In this document: one piece after another, positions 1-9,845 of the stretch | How the letters are laid out: every line of letters starts with the position of its first letter | Numbering within the stretch: position 1 is the first letter of the stretch | NCBI GenBank assembly: GCA_025769875.1 | Contig: JAGFNK010000088.1 | Span: 1-64,000, forward strand | Length of the DNA: 64,000 nt | DNA from: Russula earlei | Taxonomy: Eukaryota > Basidiomycota > Agaricomycetes > Russulales > Russulaceae | Reading direction: 5' to 3' | Position numbers and translations under genes: made by a program | Notes under the pieces: generated by a model | Database searches by the model: none | Told to the model about the DNA's origin: nothing | The model's input: the letters and a program-made list of their open reading frames with translations, nothing else

Positions 1-373
1 GACCCTAATACTTCTATTAAGGTCCTTAGTATTGCCTTATAGTTCGTTCTATAGTTATTAGAGTTAGTCTAATAATGTGTTGTAGGGTCTTTGATACTGT
101 GTTAGTGCCTATTGTAGAGCACCTAGAGTCATCCTAGAGGGTCTTTAGGAAGGCCCTAATACTGTCCTTTATTGCTAAAAGGGTTGCCATTAAGTGGGGC
201 TTGCTGTATGTTGATTGTGCTGAGAATCGCTCGCGCGACAATGTGCATGCAATATTGTGGACACCTCTACTCACCCCTTTTGCTTGTGTGAACAGGGTGA
301 CACCATAGAGGCTGGGTTTCCTCTCATAAGGAAGGGTCCTTCAAGGGCCCTCTCCAGAGAATGGTTCATGACA
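1..373 (+). repeat. LTR-B, 3' part (left end outside window)
   Basis: This is the 3' part of repeat family B and ends in GGTTCATGACA at 373. The same sequence recurs as complete copies at 39976-40940 (+), 50523-51486 (+) and 2828-3791 (-). Complete copies begin TGTCAAGACTC, end TCATGACA, are about 965 bp long and two have perfect 5 bp target duplications. I therefore read the family as solo LTRs of a gypsy-like element. No internal region of the family is seen in this window. Confidence 0.85.
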
Positions 374-390
374 CTGGTACTTGTGACACA

Positions 391-1581
391 TACTCTGACT
401 TCTTACTCATCCGTCAATTGTGTCGAGACACATACTGCTGATCACTAAGGACTCAGGAGCAGGTGGGCAAGGGTTGGAACAGATGATACACAGCGTAAGC
501 AGCATTGAACAGGAGGATGAGCCAAATGACAAGGAGGTACCAGATGGGGACTGGTAGGTGTTGCAAGAGACAGAGGTGAAGGCTAGAGGCCAGTGTAGCG
601 AGGGGGCTTTAAACAAGGCGGTCATTGAAGAGTACCTTGGAGGCGAGGGGAATCTTTAAACTGAGCAGTCGCAGGGGAGTACCCAGGAAGATGAGAGTAT
701 CACAAATGGACAGTCTGACGACTGCCATGCTTCATTGGGGCTTATATACAGTGTACAGGGTTGATTACAAAGAACTGGGACTATTCTAGACTCTTTGGTA
801 CCATCCAATAGGACTATAGAGGCATAAACTTGCTTGTGTCAAGTTTCAGGCTTACTGAGCGCATTACTGATCATTGTGGAGCGATGACATCATTATGATG
901 TCACTGTGGAGCGCTTAGTGAGCCTATGAGGTCACTGTGGAGTCGCTCAGTCAGCCATGATGTCATTGGAGCCTTGATGATGTCAGATGAGTTATGCAAC
1001 AGTTTCTAAGAGTTTGTGCTGCTGTTTCGGGTCCTTGGTGGCTGGGTGGCCTTGTGGCTGCCACGCGATGATTACCCGATTAGGAAATGGGTGCCTGGTC
1101 GTGTTATAGTGCCTTTGCAATAGCGATATCTTGTACCACAGGAGGGATAGCCCAGAAAATGGAAGGGAGTCGGCAATGCAAAGTGAGAGAGGTCTCTCTT
1201 GAGTGAAATAGGACAATCTATGGCCAGGACCTGGCCCTGGTTCGTAACAAATTGTGCTTGATAACAAGGTTATGACTTGTTCCCTATTTAGCAGTTCCCC
1301 TGTAGTATATAAGCACTCAATAAAGTAGCAGACAGTCTTCAGATTGTCCATTTGTTTATGGCACTCTCTACCCCTGGGATACTCCTTTAAGGACCATCCC
1401 CTTGTGATCATTCTAGCCTCTTCCCTGCATAACTTCTCCATACTATCAGTAACCATACCTCTCTGGTACTTGGTACTGCTTTGGACCCTACTTCTTGCTC
1501 ATGCCATCTTGGACATCTATAGACTTGTCTTTGAACTTATCCCTCACTCTTGAACTGTATTGTTCAACAGTGTGTCCTGAC
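391..1581 (-). repeat. LTR-B fragment split by a solo LTR-A
   Basis: Positions 391-420 and 1250-1581 together form the first roughly 360 nt of family B on the minus strand, ending at TGTCCTGACA (1572-1581). The solo LTR-A at 421-1249 sits inside it. The fragment abuts a plus-strand B fragment head to head at 1581/1582, so the 5' third of one B LTR appears inverted relative to the rest. This could be an inversion or two overlapping insertions. Confidence 0.7.
421..1249 (-). repeat. Solo LTR-A, TSD AATTG
   Basis: An 829 bp LTR on the minus strand, running from TGTTACGAACC (complement of 1249) to the complement of 421. Flanking 5 bp direct repeats AATTG (416-420 and 1250-1254) show a genuine insertion reduced to a solo LTR. 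A TATA-like TATATAA lies inside on the minus strand near 745. Other copies are at 5510-6039 (partial), 30693-31519 and 62147-62978. Confidence 0.92.
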
Positions 1582-2352
1582 AATAACCTTGTTATCAAGC
1601 ACAATTGATGGATGAGTAAGAAGTCAGAGCATGCTTAGTGAGCATGCTCAGTCATGCTTAGTGAGCATGCTCAGTCATGCTTAGTGAGCATGCTCAGTCA
1701 TGCTTAGTGAGCATGCTCAGTCATGCTTAGTGAGCATGCTCAGTCATGCTTAGTGAGCATGCTCAGTCATGCTCAGTAAGCTGCTGAGTAAGAAGGCTCA
1801 TATTGATGAGTAAGAGCCTTTAGTGTCCACATGTTCACTACTTAGTACATGTGCAAAGCACTAATTCATTTACTGTTAGTTGGTTTAGGGCTGGTCATCC
1901 AAGGACTTGTGGTTTTTGTCCATGGAATAGAGTTCTCTATGAGGCCCCTTATATAGTTCTATTAGGGTCCTTAGAGTCGACCCTAATACCTCTATTAAGG
2001 TCTTTGGTGTTGCCTTATAGTTTGTTCTAAGGTTATTAGAGTGAGTCTAATAACACGTTCTAGGGCCTATAGTATCTTCATTAGTGTCTATTGTAGAGCA
2101 CTTGAGGTCATCCTAAAGGGACTTTAGGGAGCCTATAATACCGTCTTTTATTGCTAGAAGGGTTGCCACTAAGTAGGGCTTGCTGTATGTCAATTGTGCC
2201 TAGAATCAATCACATGACAATGCGCACATGATATTGTGGACACCTCTACTCACCCCTTTTGCTCATGTGAACAGGGTGGCATCATAGAGGCTGGGTTTCC
2301 TCTAATAAGGAAGGGTCCTTCAAGGGCCCTCTCCAGGAAATGGTTCATGACA
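1582..2352 (+). repeat. LTR-B, 5'-truncated copy
   Basis: Plus-strand copy of family B beginning at about LTR position 310 and running to the conserved 3' end TCATGACA (2352). It contains an expanded minisatellite (1630-1767) that is only one or two units long in the other B copies. It is followed directly by a fragment of the copia LTR. Confidence 0.8.
1630..1767 (+). repeat. 23-bp minisatellite, 6 units
   Basis: Six head-to-tail 23-bp units beginning CATGCTTAGTGAGCATG, with starts at 1630, 1653, 1676, 1699, 1722 and 1745. Each unit contains the near-palindrome GCATGCTTAGTGAGCATGC. A degenerate seventh unit follows. The array lies inside LTR-B. Confidence 0.95.
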
Positions 2353-2563
2353 TCAAGTGATATTGGGGTGTAGAGTGATGTGTATACTCATCTACATGTA
2401 TGGTATTTATACCTCTATGACCCAGGGCTGTCCCTAAGTCCAAAAGAGGTGACTACAGGTGTCCACTATATTGCACACTCACAGATATGATATGTGATGT
2501 GGAAACATCCCAGACACTGCATAAGGCTGCATCTTGTGATAGATAATGTAGTATGCATAACCC
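2353..2563 (+). repeat. Fragment of the copia LTR (family C)
   Basis: Starts TCAAGTGATATTGGGGTG and aligns by eye to the copia LTR at 24134-24518 from about LTR position 64 to 274. It carries many transitions relative to that copy (for example TATATTGCACAC against TATATCGCGCAT), so it is an older relic. The 2564-2827 stretch that follows holds a TATATAG near 2798 and looks like another old LTR-type fragment; I recognise no gene in it. Confidence 0.75.
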
Positions 2564-2827
2564 AAGTGTTAAGGCTCCAAAGTGCCTTAAATAAGATCAA
2601 TGGTTGCATCTATGAATGCATCCTACCAATGCAGATATGCTTGAGTCAAGCAAGCAGTACTCATGGAGGGAAGGAGTTGTTAGATCCTTCTAGAGTATGG
2701 CAACAAGATGAGAGGGGCCCTGCAGATGGGGTAGGAGTCAACTGTTTGGGATTGGCAAACTAAGTCAAGCTTAAGGCTCAACTGCTACAAACTGGGGGCT
2801 TTATATAGCCCTCAGGGATAAGGTTTG

Positions 2828-3791
2828 TGTCATGAACCATTCTCCGGAGAGGGCCCTTGAAGGACCCTTCCTTATAGGAGGAAACCCAGCCTCTATGGTG
2901 TCACCCTGTTCACACAAGCAAAAGGGGTGAGTAGAGGTGTCCACAATATCGCGCGTGCATTGTCACGCAAGCGATTCTCAGCACAATTGACATACAGCAA
3001 GCCCCACTTAATGGCAACCCTTCTAGCAATAAAGGACAGTATTAGGGCCCTTCTAAGGACCCTTTAGGACGACTCTAGGTGCTCTACAATGGGTACTAAC
3101 CTAGTATTGAAGACTCTACAACGCATTATTAGACCAACTCTAATAACTATAGAATGAACTATAAGGCAATACTAAGGACCTTAATAGAAGTATTAGGGTC
3201 GACTCTAAGGACCCTAATAGAGCTATATAAGGGCCTTATAAGATAACACTATTCCCTAAACTAAACTACAAGTCCCCAAATGACTGGCCCTAAACTAACT
3301 AACAGAAAATGAATCAGGTGCTCACATGTGCACTAGAACAGCAAACACGTGGACAATGAAAGCTCTTACTCATCAGGAAAAGCCTTCTTACTCAGCAGCT
3401 TACTGAGCATGACTGAGCATGCTCAGTAAGCGCACTCTGACTTCTTACTCAGCACTCTATTGTGCTTGATAACAAGGTTATGACTTGTTCTCTATTTAGC
3501 AGTTCTCTTGTAGTATATAAGCGCTCAATAAAGTAGCGGACAGTCCTCAGACTGTCCATTTGTTTATGGCACTCTCTATCCCTAGGATACTCCTTTAAGG
3601 ACCGTCCCCTTGTGACTATCCTGGCCTCCTCTCTGTGTGACTGTTCAACTCTCACAGTGACAGTACCTCTCTGGTATTTGTTACTACTCTGGACTCTACT
3701 CCTTGCCCACGCCATCTTAGACGTCTATCAACTCATCTCCAAACTTACCCCTCAGCTCTTGAACTGGATAGTTCAACAGTGAGTCTTGACA
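2828..3791 (-). repeat. Solo LTR-B, TSD GTTTG
   Basis: Complete 964 bp minus-strand family B LTR, with termini TGTCATGAACC at 2828 and GTCTTGACA at 3791 as read on the plus strand. It is flanked by the perfect direct repeat GTTTG (2823-2827 and 3792-3796). No internal coding region remains. Confidence 0.93.
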
Positions 3792-3796
3792 GTTTG

Positions 3797-4257
3797 TGCT
3801 ACTGTAGTACTGGTCAGTGCTATAGAAGCAAAGGCTACTCATAGCAGCAATACTTGCTTCTGTGTAAACAATCTCAGTGCTGGAAGCATTAAGTGCTTCC
3901 CTAGTAGCAATCTTGGTGTCATAAGTACTTTCCCAATCAGGGAAACAATGTATGTGGCAGTACAGGAACATCTGGAACAGAAGCAATGCAACTCATTGCT
4001 TCTGTATTGCTTCAACAGAAAGATATGATCAACGCATTCCAAATGCAATATCAAGGAACATAAATGGTCAAGATCTGATGCACACATGATGCAAATGATG
4101 CAGTCCATAGTTCAGGTGTTCTGGCATCTTCTGGACCCCAAACCACTCAGTAACACCTCAGTCTTGTATATGAAAGACTGAGGAAAAAAGGAATGGATGG
4201 TATCAACATGGTGTTCTAACTGTCTGGCCTGTTCAGTCCATTTCTCTGCCACATGTG
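3797..4257. other. AT-rich spacer, nothing recognised
   Basis: AT-rich and CpG-poor, with short overlapping open frames on both strands that share no recognisable motif. A small hairpin built on CTCAGTCTT / AAGACTGAG lies at about 4157-4183. I see no gene. Confidence 0.5.
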
Positions 4258-6125
4258 GCTGCATTTCCAACAGTAAATACTCACTTCAGTTTGGTTGACA
4301 CAAAACCGAAGTGATCTACATACTTTGTGGTGCTCTTAAGTACCTGAGACCACCAACTACAGTACAGCTAACTACCATCATGGATCACTAAGTATGTTCA
4401 AGGATCAGTGGTAACTAGCTACTGATTGTTCTAAACCACCTTATCAGTGTAACTAACACATGCTGCAGTGTATGAGCTGAGCAGGTGATGCCCAGTCCAG
4501 GTGAGCTGATGTGTCAATGCATCAGCATTGTGATTGCATCACAAAGCACATGAGACTCTGAGCAGTGCAGATCTCAACAGATCCACATGCTGGGGACAAA
4601 ATATTGGGCAAGCATGCCAAGCCCAATGCAATATCTGCCATTGCAAATGCCCACACACATGCCCTTGGGGAACTGTCATCTCAAACCCCCCTTCCTCAAA
4701 TTTTCCCTGCCTCCCTTGCACCAGATCCCTTTGGACTTGCATGGCTGCTTATTCTAGCAGCCTCATCTGCTGCTGTTCCCTCTACACATGATAGAAATTC
4801 ATTTTTTGTATTATTATAATTTATTTGTCTGATACCTAATAATAAGTGATTGAATAAGTGATTGAGAAAATAGTTTGGTGTCATTTAAATGCATCATTGA
4901 AGCACCAATTCTCTTGCTGACACAATCACCTTTTATGGAAATTCTTGATCATCTAACCACCACTAAAAGTACACAACTAGTGCCTGAGGAGCAGCTGTGG
5001 CATGTGGAGCATTGTCTCTGTTGTGTGCTCTGTGATGATTCTAATTCCAAGAGGTCCACCAGGGCAATTTTGCATACTATCCCTGTGCTCTCATTTGGCC
5101 ACCATTGATTTCTCATGTATCTCTTACTGAACAACTATGATACTGTACTTTGAATACTATATATAGTACCTTCTATCTACATACCCAATAATTTAGGTGT
5201 TGCATAGTAAAATTGAAAAATGGCTGGTTGTCACACTTGCCAACTGATGCTGTGTTGGAGCTCTTAGTCTGAGGGGTGACAGAGCATGACTGTCCTGATG
5301 AGATCAGCACTGGCCTGAGCCCCAGGTGCATTGTGACACAATCACAACTCTGATGTGTTGACACATTGGATCACCTGGACCAGGCATTACCAGCTTCAGC
5401 TCATACACTGCAGCACGCATTAGAGACATTGATTAGATGATTTTGGACAATTGGTAGCTAGTTACCACTGATCCTTGGACATACTTAGTGATCCATAATG
5501 GTAGTTAGCTGTTATGAACCAAAGCCAGGTCCTGGCCATAGATTGTCCTATTTTACTCAAGAGAGACCTCTCTCACTTTGCATTACCATCTCCCTCCAGT
5601 TTCCTGGGCTACCTCTCCTGCGGTACAAGATATCACTATTGCAAAGGCACTATAACATGACCAGGCACCCGTTTCCTAATCGGGTAATCATCGCGTGGCA
5701 GCCACATGGTCACCCAGCCACCAAGAACCCGAAACAGTGGCACAAACTCTTAGAAACTGTTGCATAACTCATCTGATGTCATCAAGGCTCCAATGACATC
5801 ATGGCTGACTGAGTGACTCCACAGTGACCTCATAGGCTCACTAAGCGCTCCACAGTGACATCATAATGATGTCATTGCTCCACAATGATCAGTAATATGC
5901 TCAGTAAGCCTGAAACTTGACACAAGCAAGTTTATGCCTCTGTAGTCCTATTGGATGGTACCAAAGAGTCTAGAATAGTTCCAGTTCTTTATAATTGACC
6001 CTGTATACTGTATATAAGCCCCAATGAAGCATGGCAGTCTTAGGTACTTAAGAATGCCAAAAGCATGTAGATCACTTCAGTTTTGTATCAACTAAACTGA
6101 AGTGAGTACTTAGTCTATGATATCT
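4258..6125. mobile_element. TIR element of about 1.3 kb, split by an LTR-A fragment
   Basis: The left arm (about 4275-4440, starting ACTCACTTCAGTTTGG) is matched in inverted orientation by 5443-5509 plus 6040-6125. The LTR-A fragment at 5510-6039 interrupts the right arm. Shared blocks include TCTTAAGTACCTGAGACC and CTAAGTATGTTCAAGGATC with few mismatches. The very end of each arm is itself a hairpin. The interior (4440-5440) has no open frame with a recognisable transposase, so it is a non-autonomous or decayed DNA transposon. Its superfamily is unknown and no target duplication was identified. Confidence 0.65.
5510..6039 (+). repeat. LTR-A, 3'-truncated copy
   Basis: Begins TGTTATGAACCAAAGCC and follows the LTR-A sequence through the TATATAA near 6012 to GGCAGTC, where the complete copy at 62147 continues but this one stops. 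It interrupts the right arm of the TIR element. Confidence 0.85.
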
Positions 6126-6275
6126 TATCGCTCTGTACTGATAACGCATTGTAGCTATTGTCTGATAGGTACATTATTTATATCAGTTTTGTATCAATTA
6201 AACTGAACTATTGTCTGATAGATCTGCCTGCAATCTTATCATCTGCTGCTATCTAATCACACACACTGCGCATCT

Positions 6276-6503
6276 TCAACATGTCCAAATGAGGGCCCTG
6301 TCCAAATGAGGGCACAGGGATAGTACCCTAGACCAGAGGCAAGAACATAAAAGAAAAGAAGAGAAGAAAGGGAAAATGAAGGAAAGTACTAGAAAGCCAC
6401 TCAGTGACATTGAGGGCAGTGGCATTGGGCAGGACCATTTGGCCTTCATTTTGGGGTGTGCCAGTTTGTTGGGAGAATGCACTCACAAAGGCAATTGTGA
6501 TTG
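6276..6503 (-). repeat. Relic of pyrimidine-rich repeat F
   Basis: The reverse complement of 6300-6490 matches 57000-57160 in the 54-57 kb array. Most differences in the best-conserved 60 bp are C-to-T or G-to-A at CpG sites of the 57 kb copy. The relic continues after the solo LTR-G at 7102-7600. No protein is supported. Confidence 0.75.
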
Positions 6504-7101
6504 TGTTGTAAATTACCCCCCTTGACAGTTCATCTCTACCCTTTTTGCTATTGTTCTTTTCTGTCACCCCTATCCTCTTGGTTACCATTTCATCCCTTGA
6601 TACTGATGATCTTTTTATTGTGTTTCACCTATTGTGTTTCACCTATTGTTTGAGCTCCTTTTGCTATTGGCTCACCTTTATCTATTGTTCTACATATGGT
6701 ACTGTACAGCCTTGCTAGATACAGTATTTAAGTGCCTGTAAAAACTGGGGAATGCCCCAAGCTTAGCTTTGTCCCATCTCCTGTCACATCCCTTGCCCTG
6801 TATACTCTCTCAATCACAAACTTGTTTGTGCTGGCCTACACTCTGCTTGACCTGAGCACACCTCAAGGAACCCTTGTGTTCCTCTTCCTCCTCTGCCTCC
6901 CTCTCATTGTCCTCCTCTTCTGTGAAACCAGAAGATCGACTCTGTCTGCGGACTGAGTCATTGTCTGACTCAGCCTTGAGATGCTAAACCTTTTGATCCA
7001 GTCTCCTTGAGCCAGCCCCACTGAACCCCTTGAACCAAGTCACAGGGACTTGGCCCCACTGAACCCTGAGCTAATGCTCTTACGGCTGTGACGCCATAAC
7101 A
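6504..7101 (+). repeat. Solo LTR-G, TSD GATTG
   Basis: 598 bp, from TGTTGTAAATTACC to CGCCATAACA, with the perfect direct repeat GATTG on both sides (6499-6503, 7102-7106). It is homologous to the minus-strand LTR at 35225-35832 that ends chromovirus G, sharing blocks around GGGGAATGCCCCAAGCTTAG and the Met-less tail GAGCTAATGCTCTTACGG. This assigns family G to a chromovirus. A CpG-poor composition suggests it is older than the 35 kb copy. Confidence 0.9.
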
Positions 7102-7718
7102 GATTGTGTGGTGTGTGCTGGCATGATGGAGGTGGTGAGGGAGTGGTGTTGGTTGGGGTCATTTGGCTTTCATATGGTGTGTCAGTTTGTCAGGAAGCAT
7201 GCATGTGACAGCATAGCATGTGTTGAAGGCAAGATGATAGGGGAGTGGCATTGGGCAGGACCATTCAGCCTTCATGTGCATTGGTTTGTCAGGAGAACAT
7301 GTGTGTGAAGATGATCACAGTCATGCAGTGTGTGTTGGCAGATGATGGAGGTGGCAAGGGAGTGGTGTTGGTGGGCCATTCAGCCTTTGTGTGGTGTGTT
7401 GATTTGTTGGGAGGGCATCCCCATTGTGATTGCAAGGGCATGATGTCTGTTGCTGGCAGGATGGCAGAGGTGCAAGGGAGCAGGATGTGGCAGGTGGGCA
7501 TCATTGCAGTGGAAGGTGTGCAGCATGATGTTGACCTCTGTTGTGCCACAATTTCAACTTCAAGTATCAATATTCTTATCATTATTAATAAATAATTATG
7601 TTGAATTGTTAAGATGTTCACACACTGCCCTGCTGACAAAGTCCGATAGTCCGGATTTGGGTGTCAGAGGGATGCGAAATTCCCAAAGGTTTAATCTTAA
7701 CTCGTGTCAGTGACGGCC
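7102..7718 (-). repeat. Relic of repeat F, several degenerate units
   Basis: Contains at least three degenerate units with the signature TTGGGCAGGACCATTCAGCC / TTTGTCAGGAGAACATG in inverse orientation to the 54-57 kb array. G- and T-rich, CpG-depleted. Small open frames here have no recognisable motif and I reject them as genes. Confidence 0.55.
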
Positions 7719-7723
7719 AGCTG

Positions 7724-8043
7724 TGACACCGCCAGCCCCACTCGTGGGCCACGTGGCACAGGAAGTCGCAACGGTCGCGCGGTTCGACCGTTCGAGCTTT
7801 GATGTGGTGCCGCAGTATCGTAGCGAGGGGGACATGAGGCTGCTCAGTAGTGTATATAAGGACTTGCCCTAAGCCTAAGAGAGGGCAAGTCGAATCTTTT
7901 GTCGTATCTCCCCCACGAACAATAGCAGTTACTTTCTCGCCCACTTCCCTCTCTCTCTCTCTCTTTCTCTCGAAGCCACGTCGGACGTGCGCTTACCTAA
8001 GACTCTCACGCTCGAACTCTGAGTACCGTACGCGGCGGTGACA
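7724..8043 (+). repeat. Element H 5' LTR
   Basis: 320 bp, TG...CA ends. It carries TATATAA at 7853-7859 and a CT-microsatellite at about 7947-7971. The predicted RNA start is at about 7887, 34 nt after the first base of the TATA box, which is also where the 11-nt self-primer match begins. Confidence 0.96.
7853..7859 (+). promoter_or_regulatory. TATA box of element H
   Basis: TATATAA in the 5' LTR, duplicated at 14263-14269 in the 3' LTR. Its distance of 34 nt to the self-primer sequence at 7887 fits a normal start-site spacing for RNA polymerase II. The start itself is inferred, not measured. Confidence 0.75.
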
Positions 8044-8045
8044 TC

Positions 8046-8056
8046 AGATTCGACTT
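8046..8056 (+). promoter_or_regulatory. Self-priming primer binding site
   Basis: AGATTCGACTT, starting 2 nt after the 5' LTR, is the exact reverse complement of AAGTCGAATCT at 7887-7897 in the LTR. In Tf1 of fission yeast the first 11 nt of the RNA fold back on the primer site and prime reverse transcription without tRNA; the length, place and register are the same here. No TGG-start tRNA primer site follows the LTR. Mechanism is inferred from the match. Confidence 0.8.
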
Positions 8057-8071
8057 CTTTCTCTGCCCACC

Positions 8072-9825
8072 ATTTCGAACGAGAACGACCTCGTCGTCGT
8101 CAGCGCGCCCAACGAAGAGGACGCCCCGCCAAACCCCAGAATCGTCTGGTCAGGAAGTCTCACAGCAGAAGGCTTCACCCACCCCCATCATATCTTCAGC
8201 CGAGTCGACGGGACTGAAGAACCAGTATACCGCCTCGGGAATAGGTGGTACGAATTATTCCAACTAGCAGACGGACGACTTGCTATTGGCGAACGACGAA
8301 AAGAAATCGAGTATCGAGACTCGAATTGTGCAAATACCCCGAGCCACAGCTCCCAAGACTCCGACTCGTCAGACGACATCCAAGAAGACACTCAAACCAC
8401 CCATCAAATCCGCCATACCTCCGTAACAACCTCGCCCACCACCGAAGCCCCGCCACCATACGCAATGACCACCACCACCGTAGCATACACCTCAACGGTG
8501 CTCGACCCCGATGCAAACCCGGACCCGCAGGGCGGCCCTACCATTGCACCAACCAACCAGATAGAAACCCAACCACGCGCATCAATGCAGCACTACGACA
8601 CGCTCTACGACGAGGGCCAACCGGACCTGGTGGACCCCCGGGAGGAGGACCACCCGCACCCGGACCACCCGCGCCAGGACCACCCGCGCCAGGACCACCC
8701 GCTGGAGGGAACGCACCAGCGCACCCGGGAGGAGCAGGCGGAGACGCCAAAGCATACGGAAGCCTACCTCGCGAGTTCGCAGGCGATCGAGCTCTCGCCG
8801 AGGACTTCCTACAAGAGCTAAAGACCTACCTACGCCTCAACGCCCGCGTTCCGAATTTCGCTTCACCCATCTGGAAGACGTCGTTCGCTCTCACCCTTAT
8901 CAAAGGCCCCACAGTGTCGGGCTGGACATGCGACATGGGGGATTGGATCGACGCTCTCGACCCTATCGCTGATGATCACCCAGACGTGTGGGAACAGTTT
9001 CAGAATGAATTCCGGACCCAGTTCATGGACTCCCAGCGTGCGCAACGAGCACAGACCAAGATAGAGGGCCTTAAAATGCAATGGCCCCACATCGATCAAT
9101 ACATAGCCGATTTCGAGCAACTCGCACGCGAGGCTGGCTACACACAGGGCGACGAACCCGTGACCCGACTCTTCCTCAAGGGGCTGACCAAGTCCATCAT
9201 CACCGAAGTACTCACGCACCCAGTACCAGCAAACTATCGAGACACGAAAGAAAAGGCGGTGCAATGCACCAAGGCCCGTCAAATGCGAGAAGCGATCACA
9301 GGCGTCGCTAATCAAACTAGCCGACCCTTCGGGCAATGGCAACACACCCCGACTCCAGCTCCCCGACGACCGTTCTTCTCCCAACAACGACAACAGCCTA
9401 CTCCCTCATATAATTCATCAACCGCCCCTAGGGCCATGGCCAACCAACCTGTGCCAATGGACCTAGACCGAACACGCGTACCCCGGGGACGGCAGGGTCC
9501 ACCCCCGTGGCATAGCCGTGTAGCGCACGCTCAAGGAGCTCCAAACAGCCAAGAGCGCTCCATGCGTCCGCGAGGACCGTGCTTCGAGTGCGGACGCGAC
9601 GGGCACTTTGCGCGAAATTGCCCACAAAGAAAGCAGGCACGCGCACGAGCCTCCGAATGGGAAACTGACGACTGGGGGCCGACCCAGTCAGCGGTCTCCC
9701 ACACCCCCATTCCCGAAGATCCTATCCGCGAGATACGAGAGCGCCTGGACGCGCTCACTCCAGAACAGCAGGGCGAGCTCGCTACCCAGCTTAATGCATC
9801 ACCCTCAAATTTTCCCTCAGCCTGA
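8072..9825 (+). pseudogene. gag: Gag of element H (two apparent defects)
   Basis: Structural capsid-nucleocapsid protein. The retrotransposon Gag core (DFLQELKTYLRLNAR through RLFLKGLTK) lies at about 8794-9190, and a CCHC zinc knuckle, CFECGRDGHFARNC, at 9580-9621. The N-terminal part reads well in frame 2, which is open from 8042 to 8822. The first in-frame codon with a good start context is ATT at 8072 (CCCACCATT); the first ATG in that frame is at 8465. The core reads in frame 1. The switch is best placed at a run of five C at 8635-8639: one extra C would join acidic and Pro/Gly-rich parts smoothly. Either gag is broken, or non-AUG start and recoding are used, or there are base-call errors. 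It ends TGA at 9823-9825, overlapping pol. Confidence 0.85.
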
Positions 9826-9845
9826 TCTGTACAGCCTGGATCAGG
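9807..9845 (+). promoter_or_regulatory. Gag-pol -1 ribosomal frameshift signal
   Basis: In the gag frame the codons read TCA AAT TTT, giving the slippery heptamer A AAT TTT (9807-9813), which fits X XXY YYZ. A 7-nt spacer follows, then a 7-bp perfect stem CCTGATC (9821-9827) / GATCAGG (9839-9845) with an 11-nt loop. The pol frame is open from 9795, after TAA at 9792, and gag stops at 9825, so the signal lies inside the only 31-nt window where a -1 shift can work. Confidence 0.8.

Noticed and set aside
8245..8620. Open frame 1 upstream of the Gag core as the real Gag N-terminus
   Set aside because: It is Arg/His/Pro-rich and reads like a shadow of frame 2, which has balanced composition and a plausible start context. 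The Gag core joins better to frame 2 through the C run.
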